The notes beneath the pieces were generated by a model that was not told where the DNA came from, ran no database searches, and worked only from the letters and a program-made list of their open reading frames with translations. The translations under genes were made by a program, and so were the position numbers. Positions 1-11,389 of a stretch of 64,000 nucleotides of DNA are shown piece after piece. This DNA is from Areca catechu (Eukaryota > Streptophyta > Magnoliopsida > Arecales > Arecaceae), in the NCBI GenBank assembly GCA_021397845.1, contig CM038040.1:23410315-23474314 (forward strand). Reading direction: 5' to 3'. Numbering within the stretch: position 1 is the stretch's first letter; every line of letters begins with the position of its first letter.

Positions 1-1354
1 ATAAAATGTTACGTTAGCAGATCGTGTCATTCTTACATAATGATTTCTTTTGACAAAATAAAGGTAACATTGATACAATAATTAACTCTCATAGTCATTA
101 TGATATGTTATTATACATTGCAATATTTCTCATTTGACAGTAGTAGATCGTAGTAATAGTAGATTACTTCATTTTTCATTCAAATTTAGTCTCTTTACTT
201 TAAAACACTTTTCTCTAGGGTTCTTGAACGAGAAAGAGAAGTAGTTACCACTCAATAATGGCTGATTTCTAGCCATCTTCTGATTTCCAAAAAAAAATAA
301 TATCTGAACTCTAAACCTCTCCTAATTTGAAAGAGATGTCAATGACTTGACCTAATACTCATCAACCAAAATATAAGACCCAAAAGCAATCGAAAGGTTA
401 AAAAAGATTTTTTTTAAAAAAAAAAAAAAGGTTAGGATCATGTTTATGATTTTTCAAAGCTTCTTCTAATGAGCAAATTTGTTCATTTAAATTAATTGGG
501 ATAATGGTCAACATGCACAAACACAAAGCATCCACAACTATATGTACAGGTTAAAAAAAATAATCAAATACCAAGCATATCGGTCATCTAAAAATAGATA
601 ACAAACAAAGGCATGTACATACATTTGAAAAATAGACAAATATGCGTTTGAAAGCTAAAGAATTTATACTACAAGTTCTACTAAAAGTAAAAACTATATG
701 AAATTTATTTTCCCCAGGCAATTCTAAATTATATTTTACGGGACCAAGAAAGATAAGATTGACAAGAACATGCTAATAGCCAATATTTTTTAGCATATTA
801 AAAAAAAAAAAAAGGACTTATAACCTTTCAAAGTTAATCATAAAATCCACGGTTTAGCATAACACGATTCTTTGATTTACTTGCCAAATGTAAATAGGAG
901 GTCATCACATTCATTTGTACTCTTTCATAATCAAAGCATATCCAACGTCCTCCTAATTGCATTACATCTTTGATGAGGAGATAAAAATACTTCAAGAATA
1001 CCAAAGAAATGCCATATTCATGACCTCGGTGAATATCATTGTTTAATCCATGAACTCATGAATAAGTTCTCCTTGCTAAATTATTAGACAAAAAGAAACT
1101 ACCTTCTTTAATAGAGTAGAGTAACCATCCATTTTGTTCACATGGCGTGTATACGTCTTGCCATATAATGGAATAAAAATTCATGGATAATTCATGATTT
1201 TGTAATAGATCCATGGGATAGATGATGAGAAAAGTCGGTGTCGAGAAATAGGAAATTTGAAAGAAATTATTTCTATCGAACCATTGATCAATCATATATG
1301 TACTGCAATAATATGAATGGCTCACTATTCACTCGGTTTCAATAATAAGCTTAT
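1..1354. other. AT-rich spacer
   Basis: Intergenic DNA with many A and T runs. The only longer reading frame is an 89-codon one on the - strand (1056-1325). I do not recognise its product, and it shows no start context or neighbouring exon that would make it a gene. Because a plastid-like tRNA scrap lies immediately downstream, the stretch could belong to an organelle-derived insertion, but I could not match it to a plastid gene. Confidence 0.5.
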
Positions 1355-1432
1355 AGGAGAGATGGTCAAGTGGTTCAAGGCGTAGCATTGGAACTGTTAT
1401 GTAGGAGAGATGGTCAAGTGGTTCAAGGCGTA
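1355..1432 (+). pseudogene. duplicated trnS-GGA-like tRNA fragment
   Basis: The 5' part of a serine tRNA (acceptor start, D-arm GGTTCAAGGCG and anticodon-arm sequence TAGCATTGGAACTG) closely resembles plastid trnS-GGA. It is followed after about 48 bases by a second copy of its first 30 bases (1355-1384 and 1403-1432). The T-arm and 3' acceptor half are missing, so this is not a functional tRNA. A plastid-to-nucleus transfer that was then partly duplicated is the simplest reading. The match is from memory of trnS-GGA, not from a search. Confidence 0.55.
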
Positions 1433-1790
1433 TCATTTGAAAAAAAATTGAATCCTCCCTTAGCTGGGATTTTCTTATTTATATCTACCCTATTGTTTTT
1501 CTCTGTTCCGGCTCGGATAGGGAAAGAGCATCGATAGACGTGTCGGCACTTAACCAACTTTCAAATCCTCCGATGAAAGGTAGATGCCTACCCTTCTTTG
1601 AATTCCATAACATCTGCTACTTGCTTCCACCATGTCACATTCACCATTTGTCAAAAGAACCACCAATCACATGTTCGATTTAATGGCACATAGAGGCATC
1701 TATCATGATGGGACATAATTGGGATGGACCACTTCAAATTCTCAAGTCCTCCATCCAGAGCTTAGGATACCAATGAAAGGGAAATCTTGC

Positions 1791-3319
1791 TGTAATACCC
1801 GGGCTTAGGCTGAAGTCGGCAGGCCCAGTCGACTTCAACCCAAACCAGTCAAAAAAAAAAAAACGACGGAGACATAACAGGGGAGGGTAGTTCGCCGAGG
1901 ATTTCGCCGGAGGACTCGGGGGAAAGAGTCGTGAGGGGAGTAGAAATTGGTCGACGACGAGTCCGGGATGGAGTGGAACTCCGACCGGCGGTGGTTGCTT
2001 CCCAAACGGCAAAGAAACCACCGGTATCTCTCTCTTTAAATTCCCCTCCACTGTCGCCAAATCGATTCTCCATCGATTCCTTCATGCCATCGTTTCCCTC
2101 TCCGACGAGCAGCGAAGAGTTTTCAACTACCGGTAAGTCCTTTCCATTTATTTTCAACTTTAGGGAAGATTTTGGATGGTTTTCTTGGGTTGGATTTCGG
2201 TTTGGAGTGGGGGCCATGGTTTTCGGGAGGCTGTGCCGCCGTCCATCTCCGTCCGGTGAGATCTTCCGGTGGCCTCCTCCCACTGGCCACCGGCCTGGCT
2301 TGATCTAAGCATTATGTATATGCATTTGCACGTGTGGTATTTATTGTGTGGTATAGTATTTTCTTGTGATAGACATTATGGTTTTATCCATTATTATTGT
2401 CGGTATTTATGTACTAAGTTATAAAGAAAATTGATATACGGCAGGGTTGGACCATGATACCGGCTTGCTAAATAGATGGATATGAAACCGGATATCGAGG
2501 GGGTTGGACCACGATTCGGTTATTAAAAAGGATTGGACCATGACATCAGTATCGAGTGGGTGGACCACGATACCGGTTATCGAGAGTTCATAAAGATATT
2601 TTTGACAGGTGGTGATGAGGGTAATACGGTATTGGTTTAGCCATGCTACGGTGCACCGTGGTTTACAGCCGGAGCATGGATTTGTCCGTGGGAGCGGCCA
2701 CGGGCGGATAGTATGTGGGACAGCCGGAGCCACGGGCTTAGTACATGAGCAGGACCGACCATAGTATGCATGGTCGCTTTGTGATTGCCAGTCATGGGGT
2801 GGTACATGACCGTGGCTAGTCCATAACCTAAAGATAAAGGTTAATAATGGAATTCTAAAGAAAAATGTAAAGTTATCAAGGTTTTATAATACATGAGCTC
2901 TAAATCATTTGATTGCATGACATAATATACTGGTATTTATTGTTCATAATTTATATTATTACTGGAGTGATCATATGGATACCTTACTGGACTGTATAGC
3001 TCACTTCCTACCTTTTGATTTTTTTTCAGAGACTCATGATGCGTGACAGGATTTAGGCTGGGCGTGAGACAAAGCTCATATATGCTGAGTTAGTTAGTTA
3101 GTTAGAGTAGTTTCGGTTACTGATGTTTGTGAATCAATAGACAATTAGTAATATGATTTAATAAATGGATTATACAATTGTTACTGAGTGTTATATGATA
3201 TTAGTTTAATTTGATAGTTTGACTCTTGTGTACCTAGACCTTGCATGATCTCTTGGGTAAAATAGGGTTTGTGCGGCCGGTCGCGTAGCCGATTCCGGTG
3301 CTGGATTCGGTGCGTGACA
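1791..3319 (+). repeat. LTR 1 of gag-only element (shortened)
   Basis: Starts TGTAATACCC and ends GCGTGACA. Compared with the third LTR it lacks about 410 bp (the purine-rich section matching 9916-10325), joined between GGCCACC and GGCCTGG at about 2297. It also differs by many single-base gaps. Confidence 0.85.
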
Positions 3320-3322
3320 GAG

Positions 3323-3333
3323 TGGTATAGAGC
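3323..3333 (+). other. primer-binding site, initiator tRNA-Met type
   Basis: TGGTATAGAGC lies 3 bases inside the first LTR end. It is one base short of the usual TGGTATCAGAGC complement of plant initiator tRNA-Met. This is where minus-strand DNA synthesis would be primed. Confidence 0.75.
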
Positions 3334-3471
3334 AAATCAGGTTCTAGGAGCTTAGGGTATAAGCTCATCGAGAGAGAGTGTGGGTTGATTCATAAATGGG
3401 ATAGATAGTGTGACATATTTTTTATCATCTAAGTGTTAGTTGTATACTAACAATGATTGGTGTAGTTTTCC

Positions 3472-4814
3472 ATGGTGCGTGGTAGTGGACGTGGGAGTGT
3501 TAGGAGGCCCACAAGATTTGCGGATAGAGCAAAGCTTCAGATCCTATAGAGCAGCATGAGGATACTAGAGCCTTATCTGATAATGAGGAACATCCACAAG
3601 AACCAACGCCGAATCCGATGGACAACACTGGTGATGAGGAGCATCCCCAAGGAACCACGCCAATCCTTTGGATAAACCCCGGAGACTGGAACTGCTGAAA
3701 CAGGAACACTAGGAGGATCTGGAGTTCAACCTGGGGACCAGGGGGTTTCCCCAGCTAATGCAATTCTTAGTGCAGCAACAAGCTACTGCAAGAACTGATA
3801 CACTGAGTTTATGGAAGCACAACAACAACAGCAATAGTTCATGCAACAGCTACTATTACGGCAACAACAGCCAGAATTAAGATTTCTCAAGAACGACCAA
3901 TTACTTTAATAGATTTCAAGAAGTATGCGCCACAGGTATCAAAGAACATCTGATCCTATGGAGGCAGAGGGATGGCTGAAAGCCGTTGAGAAAGTTTTCC
4001 AGCCTTGCGGTGTCCAGAAGGGGAAAAGGTTACATTTGCTACTTTCTTATTGCAAGACGAGGCAGCCGCTTGGTGGAGTTAGAGCTTGGAAAGCAAGGAC
4101 CCAACTGATGTACCATTTACCTGGGCAGATTTAGAAGGATTTCTATGAGAGGTACTTTCCTCAAAGTGTTCGGGTACAGAAATTTCGGGAATTTGATCAC
4201 TTGAAGCAGGGTAGTTTAATGTTTCTCAGTATGCTGCAAAGTTGAAGAATTATCGAGATATGCTCCATCACTGATAATGGATGAAGGGATCGGGCTAGAA
4301 AATTTGAAAATGGACTGAGAGTCGGATCAGTATCAGGTGTCTGTCTTCGAGCTTACCACCTATAAGGAAGTGGTCAACAAGGCACTGATAGTAGAAAGAG
4401 TACTGGATGCGCTCAAGCAGAGAGAGAAAAAGCTTTAAAGAAAAGATCCAATCAGGGAGATTTCAGGATCAATCTAATGGAAATATCAGTGAAAGGCAAG
4501 GAAACTTGACACCGCTGCACCAGATGACAAAACTAGACAAAGGGATGATATCCAATGCTACCGGTGTGGTGGACCGTACCTTAAGCGAGACTGCACCTGG
4601 CCAGGAGGAAAATGTTTCAATTGTGGAAAGGAGGGTCACACTGCAAGCTGTATGTCATCTTGGTCAAGGGTCACAACGTCAAGCACCTCAGGCATCGCGT
4701 GACGGACTTCAACAAGGAGGACAACAGAAGTTAGGTACCCAAGGAGGGTGTATGCACTCACCCAGCAGGATGCCAACGCATTCATTAGTAGTGACAGGTA
4801 TGAGTAGGTTATGA
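3472..4814 (+). pseudogene. gag, first copy, frameshifted
   Basis: This is the same Gag as the copy at 7605-8969, collinear over its whole length, but broken by numerous one-base losses and a few gains. Intact stretches are therefore short: about 69 codons from 3925 and 135 codons from 4407, the latter in a shifted frame. The start (ATGGTGCGTGG) corresponds to ATGGCGCGTGG in the second copy. The in-frame TAG after the glutamine run is present here too. It can make no full Gag as written. Either it decayed after duplication, or the sequence of this copy holds unpolished read errors. Confidence 0.8.
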
Positions 4815-5248
4815 CCATTTGGGATGGTAATACGAGTGATTAAAATCATATTAATATGGTGATTATTAAGATATGACAAGAATAGTGTTAGACCTTAGAT
4901 ATGATGATTTGAACTGTGATATAAGTGATTTTGATAGATGTGAGTGATATCGGAATTCAGTCATGATATTCAAGACTGGAAATTTATGATTTGGAAATCA
5001 CCTAGTGGTTGTTAAGACATAACATGGACTCAGAACTATGACATAAGTGATTAGGATATGGTTTGAATGTCCAAAATTTGATCTGGATTATAAATGAAAA
5101 AGGATAAAGTTTTGAATAAGACTTGGGAAGTAAGTACCTTAAGAGGTGACTAATTGGAAGTTGGAGATCGAATGACATGAGGGTTGGTTATTCTTAAGGT
5201 TTAAAAAAATCTCAATCAAGCTAATTTCGAGGACGAAATTATTTTAAC

Positions 5249-5257
5249 GGGGGAGAA
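5249..5257 (+). other. polypurine tract
   Basis: GGGGGAGAA lies directly before the TG of the second LTR, in the position expected for the plus-strand primer of an LTR retrotransposon. Confidence 0.75.
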
Positions 5258-7451
5258 TGTAATACCCGGGCTTGGGCTGAGTCGGCAGGCCCAGCCGACT
5301 TCAACCCCAAACCAGTCAAAAAAAAAAAAATGACGGGACCAGAACAGGGGAGGCAGTTTGCCGAGGATTTCAACGGAGGACTCAGGGGGAAGAGTCGTGA
5401 AGGGAGTGGGAATTGGTCGGCGACGAGTCCGGGATGGAGTGGACTCCGATCCGGCGGTGGTTGCTCCCCAAACGGCAAGGAAACCACCGGTGTCTCTCTT
5501 TAAATTCCCCTCCACTATCGCTGAATCGAGTTCCATCGTTCCTTCATGCCATCGTTTCCCTCTCCGGCAAGCAGCGAGAGTTTCAACTGCCGGGTAAGTC
5601 CGGGCTTGGGCTGAAGTCGGCAGGCCCAGCCGACTTCAACCCAAACCAGTCAAAAAAAAAAAAATGACGGAGACCAGAACAGGGGAGGGCAGTTGCCGGA
5701 TTTCACCAGGACTCAGGTCGGGGAAGAGGCGACGAGTGAAGGGGGGGAAATTGGTCGGCGACGAGTCCGGGATGGAGGGAACTTCCGGCGGTGGTTGCTC
5801 CCCAAACGGCAAGGAAAACACCGGTGTCTCTCTTTAAATTCCCCTCCACTATCGCTGAATCGAGTTCCATCGTTCCTTCATGCCATCGTTTCCCTCTCCG
5901 GCAAGCAGCGAAGAGTTTTCAACTGCCGGTAAGTCCTTTCCATTTATTTTCAACTTTAGGGAGGATTTTTGGATGGTTTTCTTGGGTTGGATTTCGGTTG
6001 GAGTGGGGACCGTGGTCTTCCGGGAGGCTGTGCCGCCGTCCGTCTCCGTCCGGTGAGGTCTTCCGATGGCCTCCTCCCACTGGCCACCACCGGTGACCAT
6101 GGGAAACCGGCTCGATTGAGTCGGGGGAAAAGCAACAAGGGGGCTTCGGGAGAAAGAAGAAGAAGAAAAAAAAACGGGAGGCCCTGTTCCGTGAAGGAAA
6201 AAAAAAAAGAAAAAAATAATAACAATAATAAAAGGAGGAGAGAGAAGGAAGAGAGAGAAAGAGGAGAGATAAGGAAGAGGGAGAGAGGAAGAAGAGAGAG
6301 AATTAAGGGATTTTCTCGAGATTCGTGAAATTTGGGAATTTAGATTTAATTAAATTATTTATTAATGTAGGGAATCAGTCTTCTAAGTGGGGAGGCATCG
6401 TGTAAAATTCGGGTACTGACTGGTATCGGATATACTAGGATTAGCGCGTTAAGGTAAGGAATTCTGTATCGATCATTCCTTATGCATGAATTTATTATGG
6501 CTGGCTTGATCTAAGCATATATGTTATATGCATTTGCACGTGTGTATTATATTGTGGTATAGTTGTTTTCTTGTGATAGACATTGTGGTTTATCATTATT
6601 ATTGTCGGTATTTCATGTACTAAGTTATAAAGAAAATTGATATCCGATGGTTGGACCATGATACCGGATTGCTAAATAGGTTGGACCATGAAACCGGATA
6701 CGAGTGGGTTGGACCATGATGTTATTAAAATGGGTTGGACCATGACATCAGTTATCGAGTGGGTGACCACGATACCGGTTATCGAGAGTTCATAAAAGAT
6801 ATTTTTGACAAGTGTTGATGATGTAAATACGGTATTTGGTCTAGTCATGCTACGGTTGCACCGTGGTTATACAGCCTGAGCTACGGTTTGTACGTGGGGC
6901 AGGCCACGGGCGGATAGTACGTGGGACAGCCGAGCCACGGGCTTAGTACGTGAGCAGGACCGACCATAGTATGCATAGTCGCTTTGCGGTTGCCAGTCAT
7001 GGGCTGGTACATGACCGTGGCTAGTCCAAATCCTAAAGATAAAGGTTAAATAATGAGAATTCTAAAGAAAAAATGTAAAGTTATCAGGTTTTATAATACA
7101 TGAGGCTTAAATCATTTGATTGCATGACATAATATACTGTATTTTATTGTTTCAAAATTTATATTATTACCTGGTGATCATATGGATACTTACTGGACTG
7201 TATAGCTCACTTCCTACCTTTTGATTTTTTTTCAGAGACTCATGATGCGTGACAGGATTTAGGCTGGGCGTGAGACAAAGCTCCATATATGCTGAGTTAG
7301 TTAGTTAGTTACTGATGATGTAGATTTAATAATTTGATTATAAATGTTATTGACTCTTGTGTACCTAGACCTTGCATGATCTCTTGGGTAAAATCTAGGG
7401 TTGTGCGGCCGGTCGCGTAGCCGATTCCGGTGCTGGATTCGGTGCGTGACA
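5258..7451 (+). repeat. LTR 2 of gag-only element (with internal duplication)
   Basis: Middle LTR, 2194 bp, serving as 3' LTR of the first unit and 5' LTR of the second. It is longer than the third LTR because its first 334 bp are present twice in tandem. Confidence 0.85.
5267..5934 (+). repeat. 334-bp tandem duplication at the head of LTR 2
   Basis: CGGGCTTGGGCTGA recurs at 5267 and 5601, and the sequence after each runs in parallel through GCAGCGA...GCCGG. The join falls at a short CCGGG match, which suggests a small-homology slippage or recombination event. Confidence 0.8.
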
Positions 7452-7454
7452 GAG

Positions 7455-7465
7455 TGGTATAGAGC
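7455..7465 (+). other. primer-binding site of second unit
   Basis: TGGTATAGAGC, identical to the site of the first unit and with the same missing C relative to the initiator tRNA-Met complement. Confidence 0.75.
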
Positions 7466-7604
7466 AAATCAGGTTCTAGGATCTTAGGGTATAAGCTCAT
7501 CGAGAGAGAGTGTGGGTTGATTCATAAATGGGGTAGATAGTGTGACATATTTTTTATCATCTAAGTGTTAGTTGTATACTAACAATGATTGGTGTAGGTT
7601 TTCC

Positions 7605-8969
7605 ATGGCGCGTGGTAGTGGACGTGGACGTGTTAGGAGGCCCACAAGATTTGCGGATAGAGCAAATGCTTCAGATCCTATAGAGCAGCATGAGGATACT
7701 AGAGCCTTATCTGATAATGAGGAACATCCACAAGAACCAACGCCGAATCCGATGGACAACACTGGTGATGAGGAGCATCCCCAGGAACCAGCGCCCAATC
7801 CTTTGGATAACACCCCGGAGACCGGAACTGCTGAAACAGGAACACTAGGAGGATCTGGAGTTCAACCTGGGGACCAGGTGGGTCTTCCCCAGCTAATGCA
7901 ATTCTTAGTGCAGCAACAAGCTACTGCAAGAACTGATACACTGAGATTTATGGAAGCACAACAACAACAGCAATAGTTCATGCAACAGCTACTATTACGG
8001 CAACAACAGCCAGAAATTAAGATTTCTCAAGAACGACCAATTACTTTAATAGATTTCAAGAAGTATGCGCCACAGGTATTCAAAGGAACATCTGATCCTA
8101 TGGAGGCAGAGGGATGGCTGAAAGCCGTTGAGAAAGTTTTCCAAGCCTTGCGGTGTCCAGAAGGGGAAAAGGTTACATTTGCTACTTTCTTATTGCAAGA
8201 CGAGGCAGCCGCTTGGTGGGAGTTAGAGCTTGGAAAGCAAGGACCAACTGATGTACCATTTACCTGGGCAGATTTTAGAAGGATTTTCTATGAGAGGTAC
8301 TTTCCTCAAAGTGTTCGGGTACAGAAATTTCGGGAATTTGATCGCTTGAAGCAGGGTAGTTTAACTGTTTCTCAGTATGCTGCAAAGTTTGAAGAATTAT
8401 CGAGATATGCTCCATCACTGATAATGGATGAAGGGATCCGGGCTAGAAAATTTGAAAATGGACTGAGAGGTCGGATTCAGTATCAGGTGTCTGTCTTCGA
8501 GCTTACCACCTATAAGGAAGTGGTCAACAAGGCACTGATAGTAGAAAGAGTACTGGATGCTGCTCAAGCAGAGAGAGAAAAAGCTTTAAAGAAAAGATCC
8601 AAATCAGGGAGATTTCAGGATCAATCTAATGGAAATATCAGTGCAAAGGCAAGGAAACTTGACACCGCTGCACCAGATGACAAAACTAGACAAAGGGATG
8701 ATATCCAATGCTACCGGTGTGGTGGACCGTACCTTAAGCGAGACTGCACCTGGCCAGGAGGAAAATGTTTCAATTGTGGAAAGGAGGGTCACACTGCAGC
8801 TGTATGTCATCTTGGTCAAGGGTCACAACGTCAAGCACCTCAGGCATCGCGTGACGGACTTCAACAAGGAGGACAACAGAAGTTAGGTACCCAAGGATGG
8901 GTGTATGCACTCACCCAGCAGGATGCCAACGCATCCAATTCAGTAGTGACAGGTATGAGTAGGTTATGA
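7605..8969 (+). CDS. gag: retrotransposon Gag polyprotein with one internal stop
   Basis: The frame starts at ATGGCGCGTGG (MARGSGRGRVRR, a basic start) and is open to 8969 except for a TAG at 7974-7976 after a polyglutamine run, which splits it into 123 and about 330 codons. The second part holds a Retrotrans_gag domain (the FKGTSDPMEAEGWL region, then WADFRRIFYERYFP) and two C-terminal zinc knuckles. The first is CYRCGGPYLKRDC, where the usual His is Tyr, so zinc binding is doubtful. The second is CFNCGKEGHTAAVC, a canonical CX2CX4HX4C. Gag forms the cytoplasmic virus-like particle and packages element RNA. Nothing of pol follows. Copy 1 carries the same stop, so the stop predates the duplication. 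Readthrough or reinitiation at ATGCAACAG is possible but unproven. Confidence 0.8.
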
Positions 8970-9404
8970 CCATTTGGGATGGTAATACGAGTGATTAAAA
9001 TCATATTAATATGGTGATTATTAAGATATGACAAGAATAGTGTTAGACCTTAGATTATGATGATTTGAACTGTGATATAAGTGATTTTGATAGATGTGAG
9101 TGATATCGGAATTCAAGTCATGATTATTCAAGACTGGAAATTTATGATTTGGAAATCACCTAGTGGTTGTTAAGACATAACATGGACTCAGAACTATGAC
9201 ATAAGTGATTAGGATATGGTTTGAATGTCCAAAATTTGATCTGGATTATAAATGAAAAAGGATAAAGTTTTGAATAAGACTTGGGAAGTAAGTACCTTAA
9301 GAGGTGACTAATTGGAAGTTGGAGATCGAATGACATGAGGGTTGGTTATTCTTAAGGTTTAAAAAAATCTCAATCAAGCTAATTTCGAGACGAAATTATT
9401 TTAA
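8970..9404 (+). other. non-coding tail between gag and the polypurine tract
   Basis: About 435 bp of AT-rich sequence with no frame of note. An autonomous gypsy element would have several kilobases of pol here. The same tail follows gag in copy 1 (4815-5248), so pol was lost before the two units formed. Confidence 0.7.
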
Positions 9405-9415
9405 CGGGGGGAGAA
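9405..9415 (+). other. polypurine tract of second unit
   Basis: CGGGGGGAGAA lies directly before the TG of the third LTR. Confidence 0.75.
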
Positions 9416-11384
9416 TGTAATACCCGGGCTTGGGCTGAAGTCGGCAGGCCCAGCCGACTTCAACCCAAACCAGTCAAAAAAAAAAAATGACGGAGACCAG
9501 AACAGGGGAGGGCAGTTTGCCGAGGATTTCGCCGGAGGACTCAGGGGGAAGAGTCGTGAAGGGAGTGGGAATTGGTCGGCGACGAGTCCGGGATGGAGTG
9601 GAACTCCGATCCGGCGGTGGTTGCTCCCCAAACGGCAAGGAAACCACCGGTGTCTCTCTTTAAATTCCCCTCCACTATCGCTGAATCGAGTTCCATCGTT
9701 CCTTCATGCCATCGTTTCCCTCTCCGGCAAGCAGCGAAGAGTTTTCAACTGCCGGTAAGTCCTTTCCATTTATTTTCAACTTTAGGGAGGATTTTTGGAT
9801 GGTTTTCTTGGGTTGGATTTCGGTTTGGAGTGGGGACCGTGGTCTTCCGGGAGGCTGTGCCGCCGTCCGTCTCCGTCCGGTGAGGTCTTCCGATGGCCTC
9901 CTCCCACTGGCCACCACCGGTGACCATGGGAAACCGGCTCGATTGAGTCGGGGGAAAAGCAACAAGGGGGCTTCGGGAGAAAGAAGAAGAAGAAAAAAAA
10001 AACGGGAGGCCCTGTTCCGTGAAGGAAAAAAAAAGAAAAATAATAATAACAATAATAAAAGGAGGAGAGAGAAGGAAGAGAGAGAAAGAGGAGAGATAAG
10101 GAAGAGGAGAGAGGAAGAAGAGAGAGAATTAAGGGATTTTCTCGAGATTCGTGAAATTTGGGAATTTAGATTTTAATTAAATTATTTATTAATGTAGGGA
10201 ATCAGTCTTCTAAGTGGGGAGGCATCGTGTAAAATTCGGTACTGACTAGTATCGGATATACTAGGATTAGCGCGTTAAGGTAAGGAATTCTGTATCGATC
10301 ATTCCTTTATGCATGAATTTATTATGGCCTGGCTTGATCTAAGCATATATGTTATATGCATTTGCACGTGTGGTATTATATTGTGTGGTATAGTTGTTTT
10401 CTTGTGATAGACATTGTGGTTTTATCATTATTATTGTCGGTATTTCATGTACTAAGTTATAAAGAAAATTGATATCCGGATGGGTTGGACCATGATACCG
10501 GATTGCTAAATAGGTTGGACCATGAAACCGGATATCGAGTGGGTTGGACCATGATATCGGTTATTAAAATGGGTTGGACCATGACATTGGTTATCGAGTG
10601 GGTTGGACCACGATACCGGTTATCGAGAGTTCATAAAAGATATTTTTTGACAAGTGTTGATGATGTAAATACGGTATTTGGTCTAGTCATGCTACGGTTG
10701 CACCGTGGTTATACAGCCTGAGCTACGGGTTTTGTACGTGGGGCAGGCCACGGGCGGATAGTACGTGGGACAGCCGAGCACGGGCTTAGTACGTGAGCAG
10801 GACCGACCATAGTATGCATAGTCGCTTTGCGGTTGCCAGTCATGGGCTGGTACATGACCGTGGCTAGTCCAAAATCCTAAAGATAAAGGTTAAATAATGA
10901 GAATTCTAAAGAAAAAATGTAAAGTTATCCAGGTTTCATAATACATGAGGCTTAAATCATTTGATTGCATGACATAACATACTGGTATTTTATTGTTTCA
11001 GAAATTTATATTATTACCTGGAGTGATCATATGGAAACCTTACTGGGCTGTATAGCTCACTTCCTTCCTTTTGATTTTTTTCAGAAACTCGGGATGCATG
11101 ACAGGATTTGGGCTAGACATGAGACAAAGCTCCATATATGCTGAGTTAGTTAGTTAGTTAGAGTTAGTTTCGGTTACTGATGTTTGTGAATCAGTAGACC
11201 AATTAGTAATATTGATTTAATAAATGGATTATACAATTGTTACTTGATTGTTTATATGATATTAATTTTAATTTGGTATGTTTGATTCTTGTGTATCTAG
11301 GCCTTGCATGATCTCTAAGATAAAATCTAGGATTTGTACGGCCGATCGCGTAGTCGATTCCGATGCTGGATTCGGTGCATGACA
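9416..11384 (+). repeat. LTR 3 of gag-only element (most complete)
   Basis: 1969 bp, without the head duplication of LTR 2 or the deletion of LTR 1. Its last 350 bases carry more C-to-T and G-to-A changes at CG sites than the other two LTRs (for example GCATGACA where they have GCGTGACA). That is the pattern expected from decay of methylated CG. Confidence 0.85.
10482..10628 (+). repeat. 29-31 bp tandem repeat inside the LTR
   Basis: Five units beginning GGTTGGACCA(T/C)GA and ending around CGGTTATCGAGT follow each other. Collapsed versions are present at the matching places in LTR 1 (about 2443-2585) and LTR 2 (about 6649-6785). Confidence 0.75.
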
Positions 11385-11389
11385 CTTGC

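Larger units (their letters stand above)
1791..11384 (+). mobile_element. gag-only Ty3/gypsy element with three LTRs (LTR-int-LTR-int-LTR)
   Basis: The element runs LTR (1791-3319), internal (3320-5257), LTR (5258-7451), internal (7452-9415), LTR (9416-11384). All LTRs begin TGTAATACCCGGGC and end GACA. The whole 9.6-kb block is flanked by a perfect 5-bp duplication, CTTGC (1786-1790 and 11385-11389), so it entered as one element and was then rearranged, most simply by unequal recombination. Each internal region (about 1.95 kb) has a primer-binding site matching initiator tRNA-Met, a gag frame and a polypurine tract. There is no protease, reverse transcriptase, RNase H or integrase. This fits the non-autonomous TR-GAG class of plant gypsy elements, which need an autonomous partner to move. 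Confidence 0.85.

Noticed and set aside
1056..1325. 89-codon frame on the - strand as a plastid-derived gene
   Set aside because: The style and the nearby trnS scrap suggested it, but I could not match it to any plastid protein I know, so no name is given.
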